Assembly (NCBI RefSeq): GCF_014138285.1
Contig: NZ_JACGXN010000001.1
Location: 1,043,314 to 1,107,313, forward strand
DNA from: Phyllobacterium myrsinacearum
GTDB taxonomy: Bacteria; Pseudomonadota; Alphaproteobacteria; Rhizobiales; Rhizobiaceae
Reading direction: 5' to 3'
DNA: 64,000 bases
In this document: positions 26,230 to 34,992 of the stretch, in pieces
Layout of the letters: each line of letters opens with the position of its first letter
How positions within the stretch are numbered: the first letter of the stretch is position 1
Translations under genes and position numbers: made by a program
The notes under the pieces: generated by a model
What the model saw: the letters and a program-made list of their open reading frames with translations, nothing else
The model's database searches: none
Told to the model about the DNA's origin: nothing

Positions 26230-26883
26230 ATGACGATTACCATTACAGTCTTTGAACGCTCCCCCGATAAGGGCCAAGGTCTGGCACGGGATATGCGCGT
26301 ACGCTGGGCGATCGAGGAAGTTGGTCAGCCTTATGATATCCGGCTTGTTTCGTTCAAGGCGATGAAGGAACCCGCGCATCTGGCGTTGCATCCATTCGGG
26401 CAGATTCCGACCTATGAGGAAGGCGATCTTGCCTTGTTCGAGTCCGGGGCAATCGTGTTCCATATCGCCGAGCACCATGCTGGCCTGCTTCCCCACGATG
26501 CCAATGCCCGGGCACGCGCGATCACATGGATGTTTGCCGCAGTTGGCACCATGGAAATGCCGATCTATGAGCGTCAGGTCGCCATGTTTGCGGAAGGGAA
26601 CAAAAGCTGGAGCGCAGAGCGCATGCCGCTCGTTGATGATCGCATTCGGGACCGGCTGGGCGAACTTTCCACCCGGCTTGGCGGGACAGAATGGCTCGAC
26701 GGCGCGTTCAGCGCCGGGGACCTCATGATGGTGCACGTGCTGCTCAGGCTGAGGGCATCGGGGATATTGGACGAATATCCCAACCTTGCCGCCTATGTCG
26801 CGCGCGGCGAAGCGCGGCCCGCCTACAAGCGCGCTTTCGCCGCCCAACTGGCGGTGTTTGCCGCCGTATCGGATCGCCATTAG
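26230..26883 (+). CDS. Glutathione S-transferase family protein
   Basis: A 217-aa protein with an N-terminal thioredoxin-like domain (about 1-85; cis-Pro in FGQIPTYEEG, the SNAIL-type ESGAI glutathione motif) and an all-helical C-terminal domain (FSAGDLMMVHVLLRL is the conserved N-capping box region). The active-site residue region after the first strand is ERSPDKGQGLARDMRVRW, without the usual Cys-Pro pair, so a Ser-type catalysis is possible. It probably conjugates or reduces electrophiles. It is convergent with the membrane protein that follows (14 bp between stops). Confidence 0.9.
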   Translation: MTITITVFERSPDKGQGLARDMRVRWAIEEVGQPYDIRLVSFKAMKEPAHLALHPFGQIPTYEEGDLALFESGAIVFHIAEHHAGLLPHDANARARAITWMFAAVGTMEMPIYERQVAMFAEGNKSWSAERMPLVDDRIRDRLGELSTRLGGTEWLDGAFSAGDLMMVHVLLRLRASGILDEYPNLAAYVARGEARPAYKRAFAAQLAVFAAVSDRH

Positions 26884-26896
26884 GGAGCGACAGCGC

Positions 26897-27454
26897 CTAC
26901 GCAACTGCTTTGCGATAAGCCGTGACGACAAGCCAGATTGCCGAAAGCAGGAAGTAGAACGCACCGAACGCCGCATAGGGAGCAATGTCCAGTATGGTCG
27001 GGGCAGCACTGCCGATGGATTGGCTGATCATGAAGCCGCCGGCGAGGGCGGATTGCCCGCCACTCAGGATCATCGGCCATTGCGCGCCATAGGAACGCCA
27101 GCGCTTTATTCCCGTGTTCAGCTGCAGCAGACCTGAAAAAATCGCCCAAACGCCGAAAACGGCCAAAACGGCATGCATGCTGTTGCCGACCGCTGCGACG
27201 ACGGCAAGCGTCGTTATCGTGCTGACCGCGACATTCAATGCCTGGGACGGGTTGGCTTTCAAACCGCCATTGACGCGGGCATCAACCAGATTGGCGAGGG
27301 CATCCCATGCCGGATAGATAACGAGCAGAAGCACGGTGAAATTGGCTTGCGCGCTGAAGAGAATGGCGGCGGCAACCCATGCGACTGAGAAGATGGCGCG
27401 TGTGAAATAATAGGTTCGCAGCCAGCTGGACTGGATAGAAGATTGACTTTGCAT
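26897..27454 (-). CDS. Small integral membrane protein (DUF308/HdeD-like)
   Basis: A 185-aa protein with about six hydrophobic helices (for example VAWVAAAILFSAQANFTVLL, ALNVAVSTITTLAVVAAVG, AYGAFGAFYFLLSAIWLVV-like end). It resembles small DUF308-type membrane proteins; no enzymatic motif is visible. It is divergent from a TetR regulator and carries a matching operator 20 bp upstream of its start, so it is very likely the regulated target. Function unknown; stress or lipophilic-compound resistance is a guess. Confidence 0.75.
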   Translation of the reverse strand: MQSQSSIQSSWLRTYYFTRAIFSVAWVAAAILFSAQANFTVLLLVIYPAWDALANLVDARVNGGLKANPSQALNVAVSTITTLAVVAAVGNSMHAVLAVFGVWAIFSGLLQLNTGIKRWRSYGAQWPMILSGGQSALAGGFMISQSIGSAAPTILDIAPYAAFGAFYFLLSAIWLVVTAYRKAVA

Positions 27455-27475
27455 TGGCAGATTCCTTGTTGCTAT

Positions 27476-27490
27476 CTACCTATCAGTAGG
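27476..27490. promoter_or_regulatory. Candidate TetR operator 1
   Basis: A 15-bp imperfect palindrome, CTACCTATCAGTAGG, sits about 20 bp upstream of the minus-strand membrane-protein start. It matches the second palindrome (27571-27586) in its CTACC...GTAGG arms and spacing. Confidence 0.6.
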
Positions 27491-27570
27491 AAGGTTATGA
27501 CATCAAGTCAACCTGGTATTCGAACACCTCATTGTGAAAAGCGGGAGTGATGCGTAACCTTGACATTCAG

Positions 27571-27586
27571 CCTACCAAAAGGTAGG
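27571..27586. promoter_or_regulatory. Candidate TetR operator 2
   Basis: A perfect palindrome, CCTACCAAAAGGTAGG, 8 bp upstream of the tetR start codon. It occupies the position of an autoregulatory operator and shares its arms with the site near 27476. Confidence 0.7.
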
Positions 27587-27593
27587 CGACTGT

Positions 27594-28172
27594 ATGAAAT
27601 CAATACCTTCGACTTCAGAAAAGATACTCGACATCGCGCAATCTCTCATCGTCGCGGGAGGCTATAACGGGTTCAGCTATGCGGATATCTCGGCTGCGAT
27701 CGGCATCCGGAAGGCGAGTATCCATCATCACTTTCCAACGAAGGCCGAACTGGTCGCGGCGCTGGTGGACCGTTACAGGCAGCAGGCCGAAACGGGACTG
27801 AATTCCCTCCGGGAACTGGTCGCAAGCCCCGCCGAACAATTGCAGTTCTACCTGAACTATTGGGATACATGCATTCGCGATGCCTCGCAGCCCTTTTGCG
27901 TCTGTGCAATGCTGGCTGGCGAGATGCAGATGCTGCCCGAAGAGGTCGCGTCACGCGTCCGCGCCCATTTCCAAACGCTCGCAGCATGGCTTACTTCGGT
28001 GCTGAGCGCCGGAGCGGAACAGGACTTGTTCCGGTTGAACAGGCGTCCCGAAGAGGAAGCCCAAATGCTGATGGCATCCGTTCACGGGGCCATGCTCTCC
28101 GCGAGAGCTTTCGGTGACCCCGGATTGTTCATTGCGATCATCACCACACAGGTTGCCAAGCTGACAAAGTAG
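27594..28172 (+). CDS. TetR/AcrR-family transcriptional repressor
   Basis: A 192-aa protein with an N-terminal TetR helix-turn-helix (ILDIAQSLIVAGGYNGFSYADIS...IRKASIHHHFPTKAELVAAL) and a C-terminal ligand domain with two Cys in PFCVCAMLAGEMQMLPEEV, a segment typical of the AcrR subgroup that includes NemR-like, thiol-sensing regulators. Cys-based sensing of electrophiles would suit the neighbouring GST, but this is inference. Twin palindromes flank the divergent promoter region. Confidence 0.9.
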   Translation: MKSIPSTSEKILDIAQSLIVAGGYNGFSYADISAAIGIRKASIHHHFPTKAELVAALVDRYRQQAETGLNSLRELVASPAEQLQFYLNYWDTCIRDASQPFCVCAMLAGEMQMLPEEVASRVRAHFQTLAAWLTSVLSAGAEQDLFRLNRRPEEEAQMLMASVHGAMLSARAFGDPGLFIAIITTQVAKLTK

Positions 28173-28449
28173 TCTGGGGAGAGCGGCAGAATGGTGCGGA
28201 ACGCATAGAGCCCAGGCCAGCATCGACATGGGATATCCAAACTCCATTTCTCCATGATCGCTATAAGGGCGAACAAGCTGGTGGAACTCGAAAATGCGCG
28301 GTCTACCAAAAGAGAGAAATGAGTATTCTGTCCCCAAGGTTACACGGCCAGAACGACTTTAAGGCCATTTTTAAAACCAATTTGACCGATAGGCAGTACT
28401 ACCAATTCTGGATTCATTAGAATCTTCCGCCTGTTGGATTGCACCGAAA

Positions 28450-28635
28450 ATGATGAGAATGCTCATTGTCACATTGATAACCGTTGCCCTGACAAGTCTG
28501 CCGACTATCGGCACAGCTGACGCAGCGCGGTTCGGGTTTAGTTTTGGCGGGCCCCACAAGGGCACCAAACAAACTGGCAAGGCGAATAGCAATACATCTG
28601 GCAAGGGAAGCCCTCGCGGCGGTCATAGACGGTAG
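28450..28635 (+). CDS. Small secreted Gly/Lys/Arg-rich protein
   Basis: A 61-aa protein: a signal peptide (MRMLIVTLITVALTSLPT, cleavage near TADAA), then a short basic tail rich in Gly, Lys, Ser and Arg (FGFSFGGPHKGTKQTG...PRGGHRR). Two consecutive ATGs (28450 and 28453) are possible starts and the ribosome site is weak. No family is recognised. The 277 bp before it (28173-28449) contain no gene that I can support. Confidence 0.5.
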   Translation: MMRMLIVTLITVALTSLPTIGTADAARFGFSFGGPHKGTKQTGKANSNTSGKGSPRGGHRR

Positions 28636-28800
28636 CTTTACACCTTACCGGCTACGTCGATGTAGTCTCTGCGGTGCCCAAGCTTCCACCGACAAGGAAT
28701 ACGGGCTTCCATGGATCTCAGCGTCTGAACATCAAGCGATCAACTATCGCCCAATAAAGCGTCGGTCCCCTAAGGTGTAAACTCAGGGGCAATTGATTAT

Positions 28801-29019
28801 TCACACGATGTTGCCGAGATTGAAAACACTCTGTCTGTTCGACGTTTCAGCGATCTCCATCGCACGATACAACGTCACCAAATCAGCTATTTTGTCATTG
28901 TGACCATCCAGTGCTGTTAAATCAGACACGTCACTGGGATATGCAGCTTCAAGGATCGCAGAGATCTGGTCAGCCACGAGATTTTTCACTTCACCGATTT
29001 TCTCGACACGGGTTGTCAT
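28801..29019 (-). CDS. Small hypothetical protein
   Basis: A 72-aa protein with no membrane segment or Cys, predicted helical (IGEVKNLVADQISAILEAAY... DKIADLVTLYRAMEIAETSN). CAGGAGATAG lies at good spacing before the ATG. The clean ribosome site and balanced composition suggest a real gene. No family recognised. Confidence 0.6.
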   Translation of the reverse strand: MTTRVEKIGEVKNLVADQISAILEAAYPSDVSDLTALDGHNDKIADLVTLYRAMEIAETSNRQSVFNLGNIV

Positions 29020-29436
29020 TGTCTATCTCCTGCTTGAACACCTATACTTAAGAAACCAGGTGCCGAATTGTTCCGATAAAATTTGGCAGAAGCTCGCAAC
29101 GCTCGGCCAGGCATTGCCGCAAATCTCTATGCCATGGGGTGTCAACAGGGTCTGGAACGATAACAGCGGATGGTCGTCGGGAGAAGATTGCTATCCCTAT
29201 CCATCTTTGACCACGCGAACTTCACATTTGCTATTCCCGCACCGCGAAAAAGCCCCGCCTTCACACCAATATAATGATCGCGGTGCTCCTGCCACGTGGC
29301 GAGCAAAGCCGTATTCGTTATGGGCGTAATGACGATCGGGTTGGCCATTGCCAGCTAAGACGAACCTCTGGTCCAACGCATCGACATCATCCTTGGGTTG
29401 ATTTAACTTTGAGGAATTAACCGAAAGGCTTCCGAT
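29020..29436. other. Intergenic region, nothing recognised
   Basis: About 417 bp. Open frames on both strands (for example 29142-29348, minus) lack ribosome sites and family resemblance. It should include the promoter of the small Gly-rich gene at 29437. Confidence 0.45.
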
Positions 29437-29568
29437 ATGGCTGCAGGAATGGCGATAGGAATTGGGATCGGTGCGGCGATGGGTGAAATTGTGTTCGGCA
29501 ACATAGCCGTTGGGATTGCCTTCGGCACGGCCATTGGTGCCGCAATAGGACACTCGATTACGAAATGA
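29437..29568 (+). CDS. Glycine-zipper micro-protein, coupled to GNAT gene
   Basis: A 43-aa peptide, almost entirely small and hydrophobic (MAAGMAIGIGIGAAMGEIVF, then a second GxxxG-rich half ending HSITK). The regular Gly/Ala spacing is that of a glycine-zipper membrane segment. Its stop overlaps the next gene's start (ATGA, 29565-29568), and AAAGG lies 8 bp before its ATG, so it is probably translated and coupled to the acetyltransferase. Such peptides can be membrane-inserting toxins, pilus/phage-holin-like or scaffold proteins; no function is assigned. Confidence 0.65.
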   Translation: MAAGMAIGIGIGAAMGEIVFGNIAVGIAFGTAIGAAIGHSITK

Positions 29569-30020
29569 GTGTGGATATTCGCAAAGCTTGTCCTGCAGAT
29601 CTAACGGCAGTGAAAGCTATTGTAGATGCAGCATACATCCATTACATCGCGCGGATCGGATGCAAACCTGGCCCAATGTTGGATGATTACTCTGCACTTA
29701 TATCCGATCAATACGTTCACGTTGTCGATGAATTCGGGGAAATTTTCGGAATTATTGTCCTCATCCCGGAAGCTGACTATCTGCTGTTGGACAATGTTGC
29801 AGTTGCCCCTAAAGCTCAAGGACGCGGATTTGGTCGATTGCTGCTCAACTTTGCCGAGGGTGCAGCTCGAAACATGGGCTACTCCCGCATCAGGCTATAT
29901 ACCAACGAACTGATGACCGAAAACATCAAGCTTTACAGCAGCCTCGGCTATTGCGAGACAGATCGCCGGGAGGAGAAAGGGTTGAGACGCGTTTTCATGA
30001 CGAAACAACTCGTGTCCTGA
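29565..30020 (+). CDS. GNAT-family N-acetyltransferase
   Basis: A 151-aa acetyl-CoA-dependent acetyltransferase. Motif A is clear: LLLDNVAVAPKAQGRGFGRLLLNF (the Q-x-x-G-x-G/A loop is QGRGFG), followed by motif B IRLYTNELMTENIKLYSSLGY with the general-acid Tyr. The length is that of a single-domain GNAT. Its ATG overlaps the stop of the 43-aa glycine-zipper gene. The arrangement resembles small coupled pairs such as toxin-antitoxin genes, but the partner is not an RHH antitoxin. The substrate is unknown. Confidence 0.9.
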   Translation: MSVDIRKACPADLTAVKAIVDAAYIHYIARIGCKPGPMLDDYSALISDQYVHVVDEFGEIFGIIVLIPEADYLLLDNVAVAPKAQGRGFGRLLLNFAEGAARNMGYSRIRLYTNELMTENIKLYSSLGYCETDRREEKGLRRVFMTKQLVS

Positions 30021-30302
30021 GACGATGGGCTCCACAAGCAGTCGCCGTCCTGAGCTGGAATTGGTGGATAGCTTTCCAGGGCGGGAAGCAGTGAAGCTCA
30101 TTCCATCTCCTCGGCAGCCGCAATCGGGCTCACCTTTCATCCACGGGAAGCGAACACCATCAAGGCGCCCTGCGCAATCTCGCGTTGCGCACGCCAACTC
30201 ATCCACGATGAAAGAACGCCCCGTTCCAAGCAACCTGACGGTTAAATGATATTTCTCGCCACACACATCAATGAAATCAACACAACGCTCGGGAGTTCTC
30301 AT
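29895..30302 (-). CDS. Possible small protein, doubtful
   Basis: An open frame whose first 40 residues look protein-like (VDFIDVCGEKYHLTVRLLGT...SFIVDEL, a beta-hairpin pattern seen in small rhizobial proteins), but whose later part is Arg/Ser/Gly-rich and overlaps the 3' end of the acetyltransferase gene antisense. No ribosome site precedes the ATG at 30302. It could be the start of a decayed gene or chance. The remaining DNA from 30021 to 30382 shows nothing else. Confidence 0.25.
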   Translation of the reverse strand: MRTPERCVDFIDVCGEKYHLTVRLLGTGRSFIVDELACATRDCAGRLDGVRFPWMKGEPDCGCRGDGMSFTASRPGKLSTNSSSGRRLLVEPIVSGHELFRHENASQPFLLPAICLAIAEAAVKLDVFGHQFVGI

Positions 30303-30382
30303 AAACAAGGGAACGATTTACTACTTGATTTGTTAGCCACGAAACTGTTTATTCCGCGCGGCAATCGTGAGAGGTTCATCCA

Positions 30383-30556
30383 ATGGCAAAGAAAAAGACT
30401 GGGAAACCGATCATTCATGTGACTGCGAATCTCGGCTTATTCTACGTAGCAATCGAGTACGAAGGCGCTGAATCCCAACTCATAGGTCCCTTCAGAGACC
30501 TAGACGATGCCGAGATTGAAAAGATCAATCAGAAGAAACTTCATAAGAAGAAATAG
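30383..30556 (+). CDS. Small basic hypothetical protein
   Basis: A 57-aa protein with Lys-rich ends (AKKKTGKP and KKLHKKK) and a compact middle (HVTANLGLFYVAIEYEGAES, then GPFRDLDDAEIEKIN). GAGAGG lies about 8 bp upstream of the ATG. The alternating core followed by a short helix suggests a small folded domain. Family not recognised. Confidence 0.55.
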   Translation: MAKKKTGKPIIHVTANLGLFYVAIEYEGAESQLIGPFRDLDDAEIEKINQKKLHKKK

Positions 30557-30997
30557 TCTGGATGCGCCTTCATCAGCGCTGAAGAGCGGCAGGCCACGCG
30601 CGATTTCCCTGTCCCTTGACCGACTGACGCATGACCTGACGGTGCTGCCATGGGCTGAACCGACACAGCAGCCATCGGATTTGAACGGGCATCCCGGCAA
30701 TCACTGCGATATCACACGTCACATCGTTGATCCGGCGCGCTGCCCAATTTACCGTGAAAATACAAATAGAGATTGCTACAGTTCTTCTAACAAAGAGAAG
30801 TTGTAAGCTTAACCTCAACATTTCACTCGGCAGATCGGTGATGTGTGATATTTTACCGTTGTTGTCACCGGCAAAGCTGACAAAAATGCCACCTGTTGCG
30901 CCACGCCTGCTGCAAAGGCGCACATAAATCACTTTCGTATGACAAAAGAACGGTGCCGTCCCTTGTGCCCATTCGTGGTGCAGGCCTATAATAGCCG
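30557..30997. other. Intergenic region before the desaturase gene
   Basis: About 440 bp without a supportable gene. Open frames on both strands run through it, but they are rich in Arg/Ser/Cys and lack ribosome sites. Presumably it carries the desaturase promoter. Confidence 0.45.
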
Positions 30998-32023
30998 ATG
31001 AAAAACTCCACCTTGAATTCTGACACTGGTTCCAGCGAACGCGCTTGGCCAAAAATCCTTTTGAATTATCGCAAACCGCATCGCGGTCGCAGTGCGTTTG
31101 AACTGGCCGTTACGGTCATTCCCTTCGCAATATTGTGGGCTTTGTCCTGGGCTGCCGTGCATTACGGCTTCTGGTGGGGATTGCTGTTGATCATACCGGC
31201 TGCAGGTTTCCTGCTGCGCCTGTTCATGATCCAGCACGATTGTGGACACGGCTCGTTTTTTGCCCATAGACATTCCGATGATTGGACCGGCCGGGTGATC
31301 GGCGTTCTGACCTTGACGCCCTATGATTATTGGCGCCGGGCCCATGCCCTGCACCACGCTTCGGCGGGAAATCTTGATGAACGCGGCGTTGGTGACATCA
31401 CTACCCTGACCGTTACCGAATATCGCGCCCTGTCACGCTGGGGCCGCCTCGGTTATCGATTGTACCGGCATCCGGCGATCATGTTCGGGGTGGGACCTGC
31501 GTGGCTTTTCATTTTCAAACAGCGCCTGCCGTTCGGCATGATGCGCTCCGGGGCCCAGCCCTGGGTTTCAACTATGGCTACCAATTTTGCGATTGCCCTT
31601 CTGGCCGCCATCCTCATCTGGTTTGTTGGCGTCATTCCGTTTCTGATGGTGCATCTGCCCATCGTTGTTCTGGCAGGCGCTGCAGGTATCTGGCTGTTTT
31701 ATGTACAGCATCAGTTCGAAGAGACACATTGGTCCCAGGGCACTGAATGGAAGTTTCAGGAAGCCGCACTGCATGGTTCGTCACATTACGACCTGCCGCT
31801 GGTTCTGCGCTGGCTGACAGGAAACATCGGCATCCACCATGTCCATCATCTTTCCAGTCGGGTGCCCTACTATCGGTTGCCGGAAGTCCTGCGGGATTAT
31901 CCGGAACTCAGCAATGTCGGACGAATTACCATCCTGCAAAGCCTGCGCTGTGTGAAACTGGTTCTATGGGACGAAGGCCGGCGCCGGTTGATTTCTTTCC
32001 GTGAGGCGCGGTCGCTGGCATAG
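30998..32023 (+). CDS. Membrane fatty acid desaturase
   Basis: A 341-aa integral-membrane di-iron desaturase. The three His boxes are HDCGHGS (about residue 80), HALHH (about 116) and HHVHH (about 279), with four to six membrane segments between them. The layout is that of bacterial DesA-type / omega-6 acyl-lipid desaturases, which introduce double bonds into membrane lipid acyl chains using O2 and an electron donor. It probably adjusts membrane fluidity at low temperature. It is monocistronic; a hairpin at 32074-32094 follows but has no T run. Confidence 0.93.
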   Translation: MKNSTLNSDTGSSERAWPKILLNYRKPHRGRSAFELAVTVIPFAILWALSWAAVHYGFWWGLLLIIPAAGFLLRLFMIQHDCGHGSFFAHRHSDDWTGRVIGVLTLTPYDYWRRAHALHHASAGNLDERGVGDITTLTVTEYRALSRWGRLGYRLYRHPAIMFGVGPAWLFIFKQRLPFGMMRSGAQPWVSTMATNFAIALLAAILIWFVGVIPFLMVHLPIVVLAGAAGIWLFYVQHQFEETHWSQGTEWKFQEAALHGSSHYDLPLVLRWLTGNIGIHHVHHLSSRVPYYRLPEVLRDYPELSNVGRITILQSLRCVKLVLWDEGRRRLISFREARSLA

Positions 32024-32253
32024 CAAAACCAGATCTTTTTCCGGAATAAATATTACCCCTGCACTTTTCCCCGGCCTGCGCGTTTAGCGCAGGCGTACGT
32101 TCAATCAGTATTATTGTTCCCTTCCTCCGGTAAAATATATCCGGCCGGTGCGGCGGAACCAACTTTGTTCAGACGTGTTTTTGCCCTGATCTCGCCGGGC
32201 AACAGCGCCCTGCGGGAATTTTATCCGAAGAACAAAATGATTGGAGACGTACC

Positions 32254-33168
32254 ATGGTTTCGTATGAACGGGGCACAGTGGATACAATCGCAGCGGACGG
32301 GCAGCGCCTGGCTTGGGGCGGTATTTTTGGCGGCACACTTCTTGCCATAGCGGTGCAGGTCCTTTTTGCGGCCCTCGGACTTGGCATTGGTCTGAGCACG
32401 GTCAGTGCGACAGGTGATGGTGCCTCAGCGCAAGGTCTTGGTATTGGCGGTGGCATCTGGAGTGCCGTGGTAATGGTCGTTGCCTTGGCAATCGGCGGTT
32501 ATGTCGCCGCCTATTTTTCGGGCCAATACGCACGCTGGAGCGGTGTCCTGCACGGTTTGGTTGTATGGGCTGCAGGTCTCGTGGTCGGTCTTTATCTGCT
32601 CGGCACAGCCGTAGGCGGCGCTTTCGGCGTCCTCGGCAGTGTTGCTTCTTCCGTTGGTTCGACAGCGGGCCAAGCCGTATCCGGTGCGGCTTCAACGGCC
32701 AAGGACATGATCCCGCAAGCCGCACAGGCTAGTGGCATCACCAAGGAACAGGCCGGTGCCGAGGTGGACCGCCTCGTTGACGGGGTTCTCAACCGCGATC
32801 CTTCGGGCACAACATCCTTGACACCGGAACAGGCACGCAAGGAGATTGTTTCGGCGTTGACGAGCCATGCGCTCGGTGAAGAGACAACGCAGGAAACCAA
32901 ACAGCGTGTCACTGGCATCATTGCGGCACAGCTCGGCGTTTCGCCTGAGGAAGCCAACAAGCGTTATGACGCGGCCGTCGCCAAGATTGACGACGTGAAG
33001 GCCAGGGCGAATGCCAAGATTGAAGAACTGAAGGTTCAGGCCAAGCAGGCGGCGGACAAGACTGCAACCGTGGCTGCAAGCGGCAGTTTTGCCGCCTTTA
33101 TCGCCATGCTGATTGGCGCTATCGCCGCAGCAATCGGTGGTGCCGCCGGTATCCGCCGCAACCGTTAA
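32254..33168 (+). CDS. PhnA-like membrane protein of unknown function
   Basis: A 304-aa protein. The first half has three hydrophobic, Gly/Ala-rich helices (IFGGTLLAIAVQVLFAALGL; GIWSAVVMVVALAIGGYVAA; LVVWAAGLVVGLYLLGTAVG), the middle is a long polar helical section with repeated Lys/Glu/Ala (VAKIDDVKARANAKIEELKV, coiled coil), and a final Gly-rich helix precedes an RRNR end. It resembles the so-called PhnA-like proteins conserved in rhizobia; that name is historical and does not indicate phosphonate metabolism. GGAGACG precedes the ATG. A terminator follows. Confidence 0.75.
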   Translation: MVSYERGTVDTIAADGQRLAWGGIFGGTLLAIAVQVLFAALGLGIGLSTVSATGDGASAQGLGIGGGIWSAVVMVVALAIGGYVAAYFSGQYARWSGVLHGLVVWAAGLVVGLYLLGTAVGGAFGVLGSVASSVGSTAGQAVSGAASTAKDMIPQAAQASGITKEQAGAEVDRLVDGVLNRDPSGTTSLTPEQARKEIVSALTSHALGEETTQETKQRVTGIIAAQLGVSPEEANKRYDAAVAKIDDVKARANAKIEELKVQAKQAADKTATVAASGSFAAFIAMLIGAIAAAIGGAAGIRRNR

Positions 33169-33189
33169 GCACTTCCTGCAATAAGATAG

Positions 33190-33216
33190 ATCCCGCAGCG
33201 CCGCTGCGGGATTTTT
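33190..33216 (+). terminator. Rho-independent terminator
   Basis: A 9-bp stem (33190-33198 with 33204-33212), a 5-nt loop and TTTTT after it. It lies 22 bp beyond the stop of the PhnA-like gene. Confidence 0.85.
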
Positions 33217-33345
33217 CATTGCCTCATCGCTGCCAAATGATCCCGCCTTCCCTTGATTAGCGAAGGTGAAGCCCTGTAGAAGGCTGGCAGCGATCCGGTC
33301 GGGATGACGGATGGCAAACTTAATCAAAATGGTGAGGACGACAGC

Positions 33346-33846
33346 GTGTCGAGATTGATTTCAAGTGTAGTCCTGTTTGGATTGGTATGCACAACAGCCA
33401 GTCCGGTTCTGGCAACAAGCGCCAGTGCGGCTGCAACGTCCGCGCAATGTAAGAAGCTTGACCCGAACGGACGGGATATGGGCGGCGATACGCATTTCGG
33501 TCTCGCTATCCGGGACAGGAAAGCCGATCTGGTGGCCAAGATGCTCGCCTGTGGCGCTGACGTAAACCTGAAGTCCGGGGAAGGCTGGGCGCCGTTACAT
33601 ACGGCTGCCTATTACGGCCCGGCCAGTGTAATTGATCTTTTGGTTTCCAAAGGTGCCGATGTCAATATTGTCGGTGACTATGACAAGATGACTCCATTGC
33701 ACATGGCGACAAGTTACAGCGATGATCCCGCCATTATTCAGAGCCTTCTCAAGCACGGCGCTGATAAAAAGGCCAAGACGGCAAGCGGCAAGACAGCATT
33801 GGAATTGGCGGCGGATAAGCCAGCCATTGCCAAACTTCTGAAATAG
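33346..33846 (+). CDS. Exported ankyrin-repeat protein
   Basis: A 166-aa protein with a signal peptide (LISSVVLFGLVCTTASPVLA) and about four ankyrin repeats (THFGLAIRDRKADLVAKML; APLHTAAYYGPASVIDLLVS; TPLHMATSYSDDPAIIQSLL; TALELAADKPAIAKLLK). GTG at 33346 is preferred because GTGAGGAC lies just before it and the leader then looks like a signal peptide; ATG at 33304 would add 14 polar residues. Periplasmic ankyrin proteins in this group are thought to be binding scaffolds, some linked to oxidative-stress defence. Confidence 0.8.
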   Translation: MSRLISSVVLFGLVCTTASPVLATSASAAATSAQCKKLDPNGRDMGGDTHFGLAIRDRKADLVAKMLACGADVNLKSGEGWAPLHTAAYYGPASVIDLLVSKGADVNIVGDYDKMTPLHMATSYSDDPAIIQSLLKHGADKKAKTASGKTALELAADKPAIAKLLK

Positions 33847-33929
33847 GGCCGAACAGTCGCCACTTTCCCCTTGTTGCAGGCATGACGAGCTCCTAGGTTT
33901 CGGGCATGCGCACGATTATCGTTTAAGCA

Positions 33930-34934
33930 ATGCTGCAATTTGCCAAAAAACTGCGGGCCGAACTCGGAGGGGGCGTTCTGACGTCCCTGGCCCTGCATCT
34001 TTTGGTCGCCGCATTGCTGTTGCTTCAGCTACCGGAATGGAAAACCACGCCACCGGAGACGGAAAGCGTCAAGGTCGAGGTTGTTCCGCCACCAACGCCC
34101 GAACCGGAACCAAAGCCCGAGCCTGAGAAGAAAGAAGAGCCACCCAAACCGCAGCCGGCTCCGGCACCAGCGGCGGCGGCGTCCTCTTCGCAAAATATTC
34201 TGAAACTTCTGCCCAGATCAGAAAAAGAATCGACTGAGGAAAAGAAACCTCCTTCCGGTGACGGCGAGACGCAAGATAAAGCGTCGACGCCTCAGGAGTC
34301 AGAGACCGAACAAGGAAAGACAGACGCCGCCGCGGGCGCTGCGCCTATCGAAGCCAAGCCGGCGCTGCCCGACACGGCGGAACTGCAATCTGCGCCAACA
34401 CCGAGTGAAACTGCGGGACAGGCAGCACAACAATCCCCTGCGCCCACCACGTCTCCCAAGAACACTCCGGTTCCCCAACAAAAGGCTCAACCTCAGCCGA
34501 AGAAAACGGATCTGGCATCCAAACCAAATGGATCCAAAGCGATGAAGAGCTCAGATCCTTTCGCTGATCTCAGCCAAAAATTCATGCCAAACTCGATGCT
34601 TGATCCAAGGACAGCACAGATCGTTGCGAAGCTGTCGCCAGAAGATCGCCTTGCAAGCCTTTGCACATCGGAGGCACTGGCGCAGCTTGGTTCAAACCCA
34701 AGTACCGCATCCAGGGATGCGCTCCTTCCAAACGGCTCCTCTGGAGGGATCATTTCAAGAACCTCGTTCAGTGGCGCTGGCGCTGCGTTCCGCCTTGGAG
34801 CAAACTGGTACAATATCGATTACAAATGCTCGGTCGATGCCGGGATAAGTCGCGTGGTGTCATTCACCTTCAAGATTGGCGGCCTCGTTCCACTGAGTGA
34901 ATGGCAGGCACGCAAGCTGGACAACAGGCGTTAG
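33930..34934 (+). CDS. DUF930 protein with TonB-like N-terminus
   Basis: A 334-aa protein. The order is: an N-terminal membrane anchor (LTSLALHLLVAALLLLQLP), a long Pro/Glu/Lys/Ala-rich linker (about residues 45-215, with PEPEPKPEPEKKEEPPKPQP) that could span the periplasm, and a globular C-terminal DUF930 domain (LDPRTAQIVAKLSPEDRLAS, LCTSEALAQL, FRLGANWYNIDYKCSVD). The anchor plus linker copies the TonB/TolA architecture, but the C-terminal domain differs. DUF930 is almost confined to rhizobia and its role is unknown. Confidence 0.85.
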   Translation: MLQFAKKLRAELGGGVLTSLALHLLVAALLLLQLPEWKTTPPETESVKVEVVPPPTPEPEPKPEPEKKEEPPKPQPAPAPAAAASSSQNILKLLPRSEKESTEEKKPPSGDGETQDKASTPQESETEQGKTDAAAGAAPIEAKPALPDTAELQSAPTPSETAGQAAQQSPAPTTSPKNTPVPQQKAQPQPKKTDLASKPNGSKAMKSSDPFADLSQKFMPNSMLDPRTAQIVAKLSPEDRLASLCTSEALAQLGSNPSTASRDALLPNGSSGGIISRTSFSGAGAAFRLGANWYNIDYKCSVDAGISRVVSFTFKIGGLVPLSEWQARKLDNRR

Positions 34935-34992
34935 TCATACTTTTGGTCCTCCGCTTGCTGCAAGCCGATCTTCCTGAACCATTCATCATGGA

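Noticed and set aside
32074..32094. Hairpin after the desaturase gene
   Set aside because: An 8-bp GC stem without a T run on either strand, so not called a terminator.
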